NCBI GenBank assembly: GCA_902786205.1
Contig: CADABQ010000008.1
Location: 76,322 to 140,321 of the forward strand
Source: an uncultured Lachnospiraceae bacterium
GTDB taxonomy: Bacteria > Bacillota > Clostridia > Lachnospirales > Lachnospiraceae
Direction of reading: 5' to 3'
Length of the DNA stretch: 64,000 nt
Part shown: one piece after another, positions 52,512 through 60,192 of the stretch
How positions within the stretch are numbered: the stretch's first letter is position 1
Layout of the letters: each line of letters begins with the position of its first letter
Position numbers and translations under genes: made by a program
Notes under the pieces: model-generated
Database searches by the model: none
What the model saw: only the letters and a program-made list of their open reading frames with translations
What the model was told of the DNA's origin: nothing

Positions 52512-53677
52512 GAAACTTGTCACTGAAAAAAACAATTCTGCTTTATTTTGTGATCAGCTTAACGGCAGCATTTCTGTTATCTGGATTTACAGTTCATTTT
52601 GCAGGAAATATGCAGAATAAAATATGGGAAAAATATATTGATTATGCAGATTATACGGACGTGTTTCAGCAATATGGAAAGAAATACGAGATTGAGATAT
52701 CAAGACCTAATCAATCGCAGATGAATCGTTTGGACTATCATCTTTCGGAAATGTGTGACTTTATGGAAACATATTCGGTACTGATTTTTTCGATTGTTGG
52801 GAGTGTTGTTGCGGTATTCTTTTTTTATAAAAATAAGTTAAAGACACCTCTACAGGAACTAAAAGATGCCTCACAAATGATTGCAGATAATGAACTGGAT
52901 TTTCATGTGTCCTATGAAAATAAAGATGAGATGGGAACTTTGTGTAAAGAATTTGAAATGATGCGAAGTGATTTAGCAGATAACAACAGAAAGATGTGGC
53001 GAATGATTGATGACGAGAAGGCTTTGCGGAATGCAATTGCACATGATATACGTTCTCCACTTTCCATATTGCGTGGGTATCAGGAAATGCTCTTAGAGTT
53101 TGTTTCTGCCGAGAGTATAAAAACAGAGGATGTTATTGATATCTTACAAACAGGCATGTATCAGATTGACCGTATAGAGCATTTCACGGAAAACATGAGA
53201 AAAATGTCCCATTTAGAACAGAGGGAACTGCAATGCTCAGAGATAGAGTTATCGGAACTGGCAAAAAAGATTGAGGCAGAAGCTGCCATGCTGTCCAAGA
53301 AGGAAAGTAAATTATGTAAGGTAGAAAGAGTGCAGGAACAAAACATTGTGAAAGTGGATGAGGAACTTGTCATGGAAGTGACAGACAACTTACTGGAAAA
53401 TGCGGTTCGATATGCACAAAAAAGTATTGCTTTGCAGATAAAGAAAAAGGATGGTTTTCTTATAATTTCTGTTGAAGATGATGGAATAGGATTTGTGGAT
53501 ACTGAGGAAAAAGTAACAGAGCCATTTTATCATAAGAATCCACAAGATGATTTAAAGCATTTTGGCCTTGGTATGTATATTTCTCGTAGTTTCTGTGAAA
53601 AGCATGGAGGAAATTTGAAAATATATAATGCCAGACAAGGCGGTGCTCATGTAGAAGCTCTTTTCAAAGCTGAATAA
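52499..53677 (+). CDS. Membrane sensor histidine kinase
   Basis: A 392-aa kinase with two membrane segments (about 12-33 and 90-112) around a short extracytoplasmic region, then a HAMP-like linker. The phospho-acceptor His182 is in RNAIAHDIRSPLSILRGY, and the ATP site has NLLENAVRYAQKS, EDDGIGFVD and FGLGMYISRSF. It overlaps the regulator gene by 13 bases. The small sensor loop resembles kinases that work with ABC transporters in peptide-antibiotic resistance. Confidence 0.88.
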   Translation: MEKIRNLSLKKTILLYFVISLTAAFLLSGFTVHFAGNMQNKIWEKYIDYADYTDVFQQYGKKYEIEISRPNQSQMNRLDYHLSEMCDFMETYSVLIFSIVGSVVAVFFFYKNKLKTPLQELKDASQMIADNELDFHVSYENKDEMGTLCKEFEMMRSDLADNNRKMWRMIDDEKALRNAIAHDIRSPLSILRGYQEMLLEFVSAESIKTEDVIDILQTGMYQIDRIEHFTENMRKMSHLEQRELQCSEIELSELAKKIEAEAAMLSKKESKLCKVERVQEQNIVKVDEELVMEVTDNLLENAVRYAQKSIALQIKKKDGFLIISVEDDGIGFVDTEEKVTEPFYHKNPQDDLKHFGLGMYISRSFCEKHGGNLKIYNARQGGAHVEALFKAE

Positions 53678-53793
53678 AAATACTTTATAAGGCTGAAATC
53701 GCAAATAAAGTGGTTTTAGTCTTTTTTGTTGTGAATTTATTGAGAATTGATTTGTATGATGTTGTTAAAGAAATAAAGAAAGGAAGAGATACA

Positions 53794-54864
53794 ATGAAAA
53801 CAATCATAAAAAGAAGTATACTTGATTATTTAAAGAACCCTGTTTTGTGGATTGGCTTGATTATTATAGTTGCCAGTATGTATCAATGTCTGTCATCGTA
53901 TTTGCAAATTCATTATATCAAACAGAATGAACAGATCACACAAAATGACGTAGCATTGGAAGATGCTGATGTCATGGATGGGTACATTCCCACATCTGAT
54001 GATAAAGAAAGAAGAAGGGAGTGGGAAGATACGATCAAAGAGACGTTAATGGACACCTCCAAAAATGGTTTTGGATTTAGCAGGCAGGAAGCAGATCATG
54101 TAATGAAAGAAATTCAGAATATGGATGTAAAGACTGCTTCTGAGTTTTTGGAATCCCAATATGGCTATTATAATGCAATATATGCTTATGAGGACCTTGA
54201 AATTCATAAGGGGACAGCAGAAGAAATCAATCATTATATCGAGCGGAAATTATCCGAACATTCTTTTTCCTGGTACTTTGCCAAAAAATTTACGGATTTT
54301 GCAGGATTGCATATGGCCTTTTTTGCAACAGTCTTGCTATCATTTTTATTTATTCAGGATACACGAAAAAGTACCTATGAATTATTACATACAAAGCCTG
54401 TTACGGCAGTCCAATATATATGTGGGAAAGTAATAAGCGGATTCATTAGTATGCTGGGAGTATTAGTGATTTTGAATGTTATATTCTTTATGCTGTGTTT
54501 GAAAACGTCTTTAGAATCGGGCTTTCCAGTAACACCAATTGATTTTTGCGTGAATTCTCTGATCTATATTATTCCGAATCTTTTGATGATATGTTGTGTC
54601 TATACAATTACAGCAGTAATATTTAAAAATCCGCTTCCGGCAGCACCAATCTTGTTTTTACACATTATATATTCAAATATGCTGACCATGAAGAATGATA
54701 TTTATTATATGAGACCGTTCTCTATTATGGTGCGATTCCCTGGCAGATTTTTTGAAACACATGTAGCCAAAATGTCAAACATAAATCAGATTATTCTTGT
54801 AATTTCATCAGTTATATTAGTATGTATTTCTGTTACAATCTGGAAAAGGAGGAGGGTTCATTGA
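53794..54864 (+). CDS. ABC transporter permease, subunit 1
   Basis: A 356-aa membrane protein. It has an N-terminal membrane segment (about 15-35), a long extracytoplasmic loop rich in charged residues (about 40-180), then five or six hydrophobic segments. Such ABC-2 type permeases (YxxR or bacteriocin-immunity like) follow a sensor kinase pair. ATG 53794 behind AAGGAAGAG is preferred to the frame start at 53710. Its stop codon overlaps the next start. Confidence 0.7.
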   Translation: MKTIIKRSILDYLKNPVLWIGLIIIVASMYQCLSSYLQIHYIKQNEQITQNDVALEDADVMDGYIPTSDDKERRREWEDTIKETLMDTSKNGFGFSRQEADHVMKEIQNMDVKTASEFLESQYGYYNAIYAYEDLEIHKGTAEEINHYIERKLSEHSFSWYFAKKFTDFAGLHMAFFATVLLSFLFIQDTRKSTYELLHTKPVTAVQYICGKVISGFISMLGVLVILNVIFFMLCLKTSLESGFPVTPIDFCVNSLIYIIPNLLMICCVYTITAVIFKNPLPAAPILFLHIIYSNMLTMKNDIYYMRPFSIMVRFPGRFFETHVAKMSNINQIILVISSVILVCISVTIWKRRRVH

Positions 54865-55517
54865 AAACGGAACTAAAAAACTGCCTGTCGTTATATAAGA
54901 TTTTTTATTCATGTGCATTTATACTGATATTGTGTGCTATTCATCCGATTATATACTATGAAGAAATCGGTTCAGCGATTCAGTCGCCAATAGCATTTTT
55001 AACAATTATTTTTTGTAGTGACACATATTTGATGGAAGTAAAAAGTAAGCGTGCCGATGTATTTCATTTGTATGATCAAAAAAAGCAGTTAAAAGTAATA
55101 TCGCAGAGAGTGGGCGTTCAAATATTATATTTATTAATACTTTCCTGTGTTGGATATGTTTTGTTTTTCTGGCAAAAACCGGGCAGTGTAAACGAAGGCA
55201 TTTCGGGTATTCAGATATTTCTTTTATATTTCATTGCAATGTTTGGAACTATCTGGCTTTGGAGTATATGCTCTGTGATTTTGTGTACATTGCTTCGAAA
55301 TATGTGGGCAGGTATTGGATGTTTATTTGGAATTGTCATTGGACTTATATCAAAAGCGGGAAGTTCATTTTTCGGAAATCTGGGATTGTTTTCTTTCAGC
55401 TTTTGTGAACCTACTCAATTAATGTCCGAGAGTTGGATTTATGGAACGCTTGTGTCTTTTATAGCGGGGCTGTTTTTATTTGCAGTATTACCAATGACTT
55501 TAAAGAAAAGAGGATAG
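54861..55517 (+). CDS. ABC transporter permease, subunit 2
   Basis: A 218-aa membrane protein with about six hydrophobic segments and no recognised soluble domain. TTG 54861 overlaps the preceding TGA and lies just after GGAGG, so it is chosen over the frame start at 54822. It ends 3 bp before the ATPase gene. Probably the second channel half of the exporter. Confidence 0.65.
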   Translation: MKTELKNCLSLYKIFYSCAFILILCAIHPIIYYEEIGSAIQSPIAFLTIIFCSDTYLMEVKSKRADVFHLYDQKKQLKVISQRVGVQILYLLILSCVGYVLFFWQKPGSVNEGISGIQIFLLYFIAMFGTIWLWSICSVILCTLLRNMWAGIGCLFGIVIGLISKAGSSFFGNLGLFSFSFCEPTQLMSESWIYGTLVSFIAGLFLFAVLPMTLKKRG

Positions 55518-55520
55518 ATT

Positions 55521-56393
55521 ATGAGTATTAGAATAAATGATTTAACAGTTAGATTTAAAAATGGTGTAGTTGCAGTAAATAAGGCATCTCTTGAAATACC
55601 TAAGGGAATTTACGGACTTTTGGGTGAGAATGGTGCCGGAAAAACCACTTTGATGAGGGTTCTTACAACTGTTTTAAAACAAACGGAAGGAATGGTTTCC
55701 CTTGATGGAATTCTGTATAACGAGGGAAATTATGAGAAAATACAGAAAAAGATTGGTTATCTTCCACAGGAAATCGACTTATATCCGAATCTTACGGTGA
55801 AAGAATGTCTTGTATATATGGGGGGACTGTCAGGAGTAGCCAGAAATGACCTCGAACAAAGAATTACCTATTATCTGGAAAAGACTTCTCTTACAGAGCA
55901 TCAGAATAAAAAAATGCGGCAATTATCTGGTGGTATGAAGAGACGTGTCGGACTCATACAGGCACTTCTTAATAATCCGGATTTTTTGATTATTGATGAA
56001 CCTACCACCGGGTTAGATCCGGAAGAAAGAATCAGGATCCGCAATCTTTTGGTTGATTTTTCAAAGGATAGAACTGTGCTGTTTTCCACTCATGTAGTAG
56101 AAGATTTAGCAGCAACCTGTACACAGCTTGCCATTATGAAAAAGGGAAGTTTTTTATATTCTGGAAGCGTGAGTGGGTTGCTGGAAAATGCAAAGGGCTG
56201 TGTTTGGAATTGTACGGTACAAAATGCAGAAGAAGCCCGTTTGTTAGAAGCCAATTATTCTATATCATCTAAGCAGTATGTAGAAAATGGAATTCATATG
56301 AAAGTATTAAGCAAAGGAAAGCCAAATGAGAATTGTGTCCTGGATAATGATATCACTTTGGAAGATGCATATATTTATTTGACGAATAGTTGA
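55521..56393 (+). CDS. ABC transporter ATP-binding protein (drug/peptide exporter type)
   Basis: A 290-aa ATPase. Walker A is LGENGAGKTTLMR, the Q-loop is IGYLPQEIDLYPNLT, the signature is LSGGMKRRVGLIQAL, Walker B is LIIDEPTTGLDPEE, and the switch is FSTHVVED. A C-terminal extension follows from about 215. It powers the two permeases upstream. The family includes BcrA/lantibiotic immunity ATPases; the substrate is unknown. Confidence 0.9.
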   Translation: MSIRINDLTVRFKNGVVAVNKASLEIPKGIYGLLGENGAGKTTLMRVLTTVLKQTEGMVSLDGILYNEGNYEKIQKKIGYLPQEIDLYPNLTVKECLVYMGGLSGVARNDLEQRITYYLEKTSLTEHQNKKMRQLSGGMKRRVGLIQALLNNPDFLIIDEPTTGLDPEERIRIRNLLVDFSKDRTVLFSTHVVEDLAATCTQLAIMKKGSFLYSGSVSGLLENAKGCVWNCTVQNAEEARLLEANYSISSKQYVENGIHMKVLSKGKPNENCVLDNDITLEDAYIYLTNS

Positions 56394-56398
56394 ATATA

Positions 56399-56421
56399 AC
56401 GGCGGGCAAGTTGCCCGCCGT
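56399..56421. terminator. GC-rich hairpin between convergent genes
   Basis: ACGGCGGGCAA pairs perfectly with TTGCCCGCCGT around one base. There is no clear T-tract on the plus strand, so it may act as a stabilising or bidirectional stop signal. Confidence 0.6.
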
Positions 56422-56430
56422 AAATTATGC

Positions 56431-58701
56431 TTATTTTGTTAAAAGACCGGATAGATTTTTTCCAATGCAAAAGCCAATCTGTGGATATAACTCCTGAATT
56501 TCCTGATATTTTGCTTCAATCATTTCTGGTTCATCAGCCCAGATCTTTTCATATATTTTGAAAGCTCTTTTAAAATGTGTTTTGGCTTGCGGAAGATTGG
56601 CAGTCATCAGATAAATGGTTCCAAGGGTTTCCTGTACTTTGGCATAATCCAGACAGCCATCGGAATGGTATTCCTTGATGATGCCAGATAATCTTTGCAA
56701 TTCGGAGATTCCTCTTTCGGGTTCCTGCTGTTCTGTCAGGAACATTGCATAATTGGCAATCTGAGGTATGCTGTCATTTATATGAAGCAGGTTAAATTGG
56801 TCAAGCAGTGAGATACTTTTTTCCATGTCACCGAGATTGGCATGAAGGTTGGAAACAAGGCGAGCGTTGTCAGCAGTGATAGTTTCTATCTGGGCAAGTG
56901 CATCTTTTTCCAGTTTTATTGCTTTTTCAGGTTTGGTTTCAAGGGCTGCCTGAAAATCCAGTAATAATGCCCGGTCAGAGTCGGTGCCAATGTTTTTTGT
57001 CTTTAATAGACATTTCAGTTCCTGAATGATTCCATTCATACCTTTGTGGTAGTTATAGTTATCCATATATGGAAATGCATTTTCCAGAAAAAGCAGATAC
57101 TTTGGTATATCATCCTTTTCAATCAATTCTATGATATTTCCGATTGTTTGAAACAGTTTCTTGTAATAATCAACTTCAATCCCATGCATTAAACATATTT
57201 CCTGTAAAGAATCCAGTAATATGTGGCAGCGAGTTACAGATGGTTTTGTCTCTGAAAGGGTGATTTCCTGAATCATCGGATGCAGAGAGATAGTGCGACG
57301 TTTTGTTGTCTGGACAAAACCAGTCTCAATTAAATCGTTGATCTCATTTAGTGTGGGCAGTTCCAGCCATTTGGCAAATATACGGGCAGAAATACCGGTG
57401 GAAGGAAGAAAGCACATATTACACATGATATCCTGCTGTTCAAGAGATAAAGTGTATAAAGAAAATAGCGTATGGATATGACTGTAATAGGTGGCTTTGC
57501 TGCTTTGTCCATCTTTGATTATTTTAATTTTATCTTCGTTATGGAAAGATGCTTTTTCCACCTGAAGTTTTGTTAATAACTGGTCTGGAGTTGAGATTCC
57601 ATTTTCCAGAAGTTTTGCTGCCAGTTCCACGGCAAAAGTATGAGAGTGAACAGTTTCGATGATCTTTTCAACTGTTGCCCGGTACGTGTCTGCCTCTGAA
57701 TAAAATACTGATGCCAGCTGGAAGAGAGCGTTCATATCCTCAATTTCTTTTAATGGCAGAGTACAGTATTCATCCAGTTTGCTTCTGGTTGTAAACAAAA
57801 TCTGGCAGCGATATTTTAATACTACTGACAGAAAGCTGTCTTGTGTAGCAGAGACATTAAAATTGTCTATGATCAACAGAGTATCAGATTTCAGAGAACG
57901 CAGAAAACGGTTATGTCTTTGAAACCGTTCCTGTTCAGTGCTTTCCGGAAGATCGTCAATAAAATCCATGTCAGTAATATCCTGATGAAGATTGCCGGTA
58001 TATTCTACATAAAGGATATTGGTGTAATGCTTTATGTACTGCTTGGCGTAGGTTTTAGCAAGTTCACTTTTTCCGATGCCGGCGATTCCGCAAAGAAAAA
58101 CATGCCGGTTTTCCTCAAGCATGGTATATAATTCTTCCAGTTCTTTATCTCTTCCGATAAAATGACGGCATGGTTTCGGAACCTCACTGTCCATAATATA
58201 ATCCAGCACAATGGGGGATAAAGCTCCTCCGGCGAGTAGCTTCTGATTTTTGGTATTACGTTTGATGAATTGACGTTCCATGCCAAAAGAAATCAGTTTT
58301 GCAAGAAACAGCAGTCTTGAACTGGCTGGTTTATATAAGGGAGTCAGATTTTTCTTTTTCGCATCTGAGATGCTGTCATCCTGAATGAATAAAGTGTAAA
58401 TATCTTGTATAGCCATATTACAGTCAGACATCAGTGGAAGAAGATTCTGGTGGATGGTATGGGCTAATTTTTCCTGATTGGATGGCTTGGAATAGTAAGC
58501 GGATATTTTAGGACTGATTTTAGCCTGACCAGTTATCCAGCGGCAAACCAGACCATTATCCATTGAAAAATCCTGATTTGCCGGATCATCCATAAAATCT
58601 TCAAATAATTCGTATAAAAAATCAGGCTGACTCATTTGATTACTTTCGCTGATATGATTTTTTAAGCAAGTGCTAATAGAAGAAAAATCGCATCGATTCA
58701 A
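56431..58701 (-). CDS. STAND NTPase (NB-ARC type) with TPR-like C-terminus
   Basis: A 756-aa signal-transduction ATPase. Residues 1-170 form a helical N-terminal domain of unknown type. The NTPase has FIGRDKELEELYTML, Walker A CGIAGIGKSELAKTYAKQY (about 204-222) and Walker B DTLLIIDNF. A winged-helix-like region with ISLHPMIQEIT follows. The C-terminus (about 500-750) has helical TPR-like repeats, e.g. YAKVQETLGTIYLMTANLPQ. STAND proteins sense a ligand and oligomerise. It may be a regulator or an Avs-like phage sensor, but no known effector domain is visible. Confidence 0.75.
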   Translation of the reverse strand: MNRCDFSSISTCLKNHISESNQMSQPDFLYELFEDFMDDPANQDFSMDNGLVCRWITGQAKISPKISAYYSKPSNQEKLAHTIHQNLLPLMSDCNMAIQDIYTLFIQDDSISDAKKKNLTPLYKPASSRLLFLAKLISFGMERQFIKRNTKNQKLLAGGALSPIVLDYIMDSEVPKPCRHFIGRDKELEELYTMLEENRHVFLCGIAGIGKSELAKTYAKQYIKHYTNILYVEYTGNLHQDITDMDFIDDLPESTEQERFQRHNRFLRSLKSDTLLIIDNFNVSATQDSFLSVVLKYRCQILFTTRSKLDEYCTLPLKEIEDMNALFQLASVFYSEADTYRATVEKIIETVHSHTFAVELAAKLLENGISTPDQLLTKLQVEKASFHNEDKIKIIKDGQSSKATYYSHIHTLFSLYTLSLEQQDIMCNMCFLPSTGISARIFAKWLELPTLNEINDLIETGFVQTTKRRTISLHPMIQEITLSETKPSVTRCHILLDSLQEICLMHGIEVDYYKKLFQTIGNIIELIEKDDIPKYLLFLENAFPYMDNYNYHKGMNGIIQELKCLLKTKNIGTDSDRALLLDFQAALETKPEKAIKLEKDALAQIETITADNARLVSNLHANLGDMEKSISLLDQFNLLHINDSIPQIANYAMFLTEQQEPERGISELQRLSGIIKEYHSDGCLDYAKVQETLGTIYLMTANLPQAKTHFKRAFKIYEKIWADEPEMIEAKYQEIQELYPQIGFCIGKNLSGLLTK

Positions 58702-58739
58702 TAGAAATTCTCCTTTCGTAGTTAAGATTAAGTATATCT

Positions 58740-58768
58740 ATCATAACACGAACATATATTCGATTCAA
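58740..58768 (-). promoter_or_regulatory. Sigma-A promoter of the STAND gene
   Basis: On the minus strand TTGAAT (58768-58763), a 17-base spacer and TATGAT (58745-58740), about 40 bases before the start codon. Confidence 0.6.
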
Positions 58769-58885
58769 GAAAATGCGGATATTTTTAAATTGATTGTGTC
58801 AATTTACAATCAATTTCTATTCAATGTGGTTTTCCGGCAGGTTCTGTAAAATAAGCTCAGATTAAAACAATAACGGGAGGAGCTT

Positions 58886-59020
58886 ATGCAACAGAATATT
58901 GAATTTGAGCGGTGCATTGATTTTCTGGTACGGATGATTGATAAGTACGGCGAAGAAGTCCTCCGGGAGTTGGAGGAAGAAAAACAGAATAAAGAAGAAA
59001 AAGAAGCGGCAGTTTCCTGA
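58886..59020 (+). CDS. Small 44-aa charged protein
   Basis: ATG 58886 follows GGGAGGAG and the frame ends at TGA 59018. The product is helical: IEFERCIDFLVRMIDKYGEE, then a Glu/Lys-rich tail. Similar tiny proteins occur in this type of element. Function unknown. Confidence 0.6.
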   Translation: MQQNIEFERCIDFLVRMIDKYGEEVLRELEEEKQNKEEKEAAVS

Positions 59021-59067
59021 AATACAAAATGTAAATCAGACTGTCGCTTTTTTCATGCATTTTTAAA

Positions 59068-59676
59068 TCAAATAAATTTTAAAAGCTGATGCAGAGTGTG
59101 TGGCTCATTATTCTGAGAAGCGGTAATACGAGTATCAAATGGCTTGAAATGATTCTGCGTATAAAAGCTCAGAAGAAATTCATTATCTTCGCATTCAAGA
59201 AACTCCATAACGCCACCTACGGAATATTTGAGACTAGATATGGTTTCCAGTGCAAATCCCAGTAGAATATTTCCAGGAATTCGTTTTTCCTTTGGAAGAG
59301 AATAGTTCTTTCCCAACTGGGCGATCAGGTAAGCTGCGGTAGTATAGGATTGTGTTTCTTCATCCAAAATACTGACACGGGACAGCTTTTTTGCCATTGT
59401 CTTGCTGATATTTGAAGCACGGACAGAGATGGGTTTTACTGTAAGTGAAAAATAACCAACCAGTGAAGCATCTTCAGCATCAAATACCAGATAAGTGATA
59501 GATTGATCTTTTTTGGTAAACTCAATCGCATTATGTAATAAAAAGTATTCCACATCGGGATTTTTGGGACAAGAAAAATCGGAGAGTAAGTCGTAAAGAC
59601 TTTCCTCTCCGATATATGTCGGTTCGTCTTTATCCAAATATGCCCGAATATTAACGGTAAAATATTTATCAGACAT
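59068..59676 (-). CDS. GNAT-fold toxin-like acetyltransferase
   Basis: A 202-aa protein. YLVFDAEDASLVGYFSLTVKPI and the following IPGNILLGFALETISSLKYSVGG fit the acetyl-CoA fold of GNAT toxins. The C-terminal ENEFLLSFYTQNHFKPFDTR-like stretch resembles AtaT/TacT-type ends. It is paired with a 61-aa gene that overlaps its start by 8 bases, the layout of a type II toxin-antitoxin system. Toxin activity, probably on aminoacyl-tRNA, is inferred. Confidence 0.65.
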   Translation of the reverse strand: MSDKYFTVNIRAYLDKDEPTYIGEESLYDLLSDFSCPKNPDVEYFLLHNAIEFTKKDQSITYLVFDAEDASLVGYFSLTVKPISVRASNISKTMAKKLSRVSILDEETQSYTTAAYLIAQLGKNYSLPKEKRIPGNILLGFALETISSLKYSVGGVMEFLECEDNEFLLSFYTQNHFKPFDTRITASQNNEPHTLHQLLKFI

Positions 59677-59854
59677 GTTTTTTCTTCCTTTTTGACATTA
59701 AAGCTAAGATTTCCTGTGGGTTCGTTAACTGACGTCCGGGAAGTGTCTGCTTTGGTGTGCGGTCACGGTCGGCTTCGTCAATTGCTGCGACAAAACGCTT
59801 TACGCTATTTGGATTGGATACGACAAAATTATGAGTAATACTTGAAGTAGCCAT
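59669..59854 (-). CDS. Putative antitoxin of the GNAT pair
   Basis: A 61-aa protein beginning MATSSITHNFVVSN, with FVAAIDEADRD and PGRQLTNPQEILALMSKRKKK. The C-terminus is basic. It is encoded first and overlaps the GNAT gene, with its own promoter at 59895. This is the usual antitoxin position; it is probably both DNA-binding and toxin-neutralising. Not matched to a named family. Confidence 0.6.
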   Translation of the reverse strand: MATSSITHNFVVSNPNSVKRFVAAIDEADRDRTPKQTLPGRQLTNPQEILALMSKRKKKHV

Positions 59855-59894
59855 ACTAACACCTCCTCTTTTTCTGGCTTTTTTGTGTATTTAT

Positions 59895-59923
59895 AGTATA
59901 TGCAATGTGTGATAAAAACACAA
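59895..59923 (-). promoter_or_regulatory. Promoter of the toxin-antitoxin pair
   Basis: On the minus strand TTGTGT (59923-59918), a 17-base spacer and TATACT (59900-59895), 41 bases before the antitoxin start. TTTATCACACATTGC in the spacer may hold an operator. Confidence 0.6.
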
Positions 59924-60192
59924 TATCGAAAACAAAAATAATTTCTAAATAATTTTCAAGCCGGACATTTATTAGACGCTTCCGGTAAGCGAACAATATT
60001 TTCGAGCCAATCATTTATAAGTCGCCAATGGTGGGCGGGCAATATTTTGATAAGAGAAATGCTCTGTATCTAACTTAATTATACGATTGGCGAAGAAATG
60101 CGTCAATACGGAAAATAAGTATTGAAAATAGTTGGAACAAGTACTAAAATGAAGTTGGGACAATAAAACGGAGTTTTACTGCGAGGAAGATT
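59924..60192. other. Intergenic region before the recombinase with two GTTGGRACAA boxes
   Basis: GTTGGAACAA (60131-60140) and GTTGGGACAA (60154-60163) lie 30-60 bases before the recombinase start. The second equals the motif at both element ends (41775 inverted, 61820 direct). They are candidate recombinase binding or autoregulation sites. No gene is seen in the rest. Confidence 0.5.

Noticed and set aside
59564..59572. TTGGGACAA inside the GNAT toxin gene as another recombinase site
   Set aside because: Only nine bases, inside coding sequence and not near an end or promoter. Likely chance.
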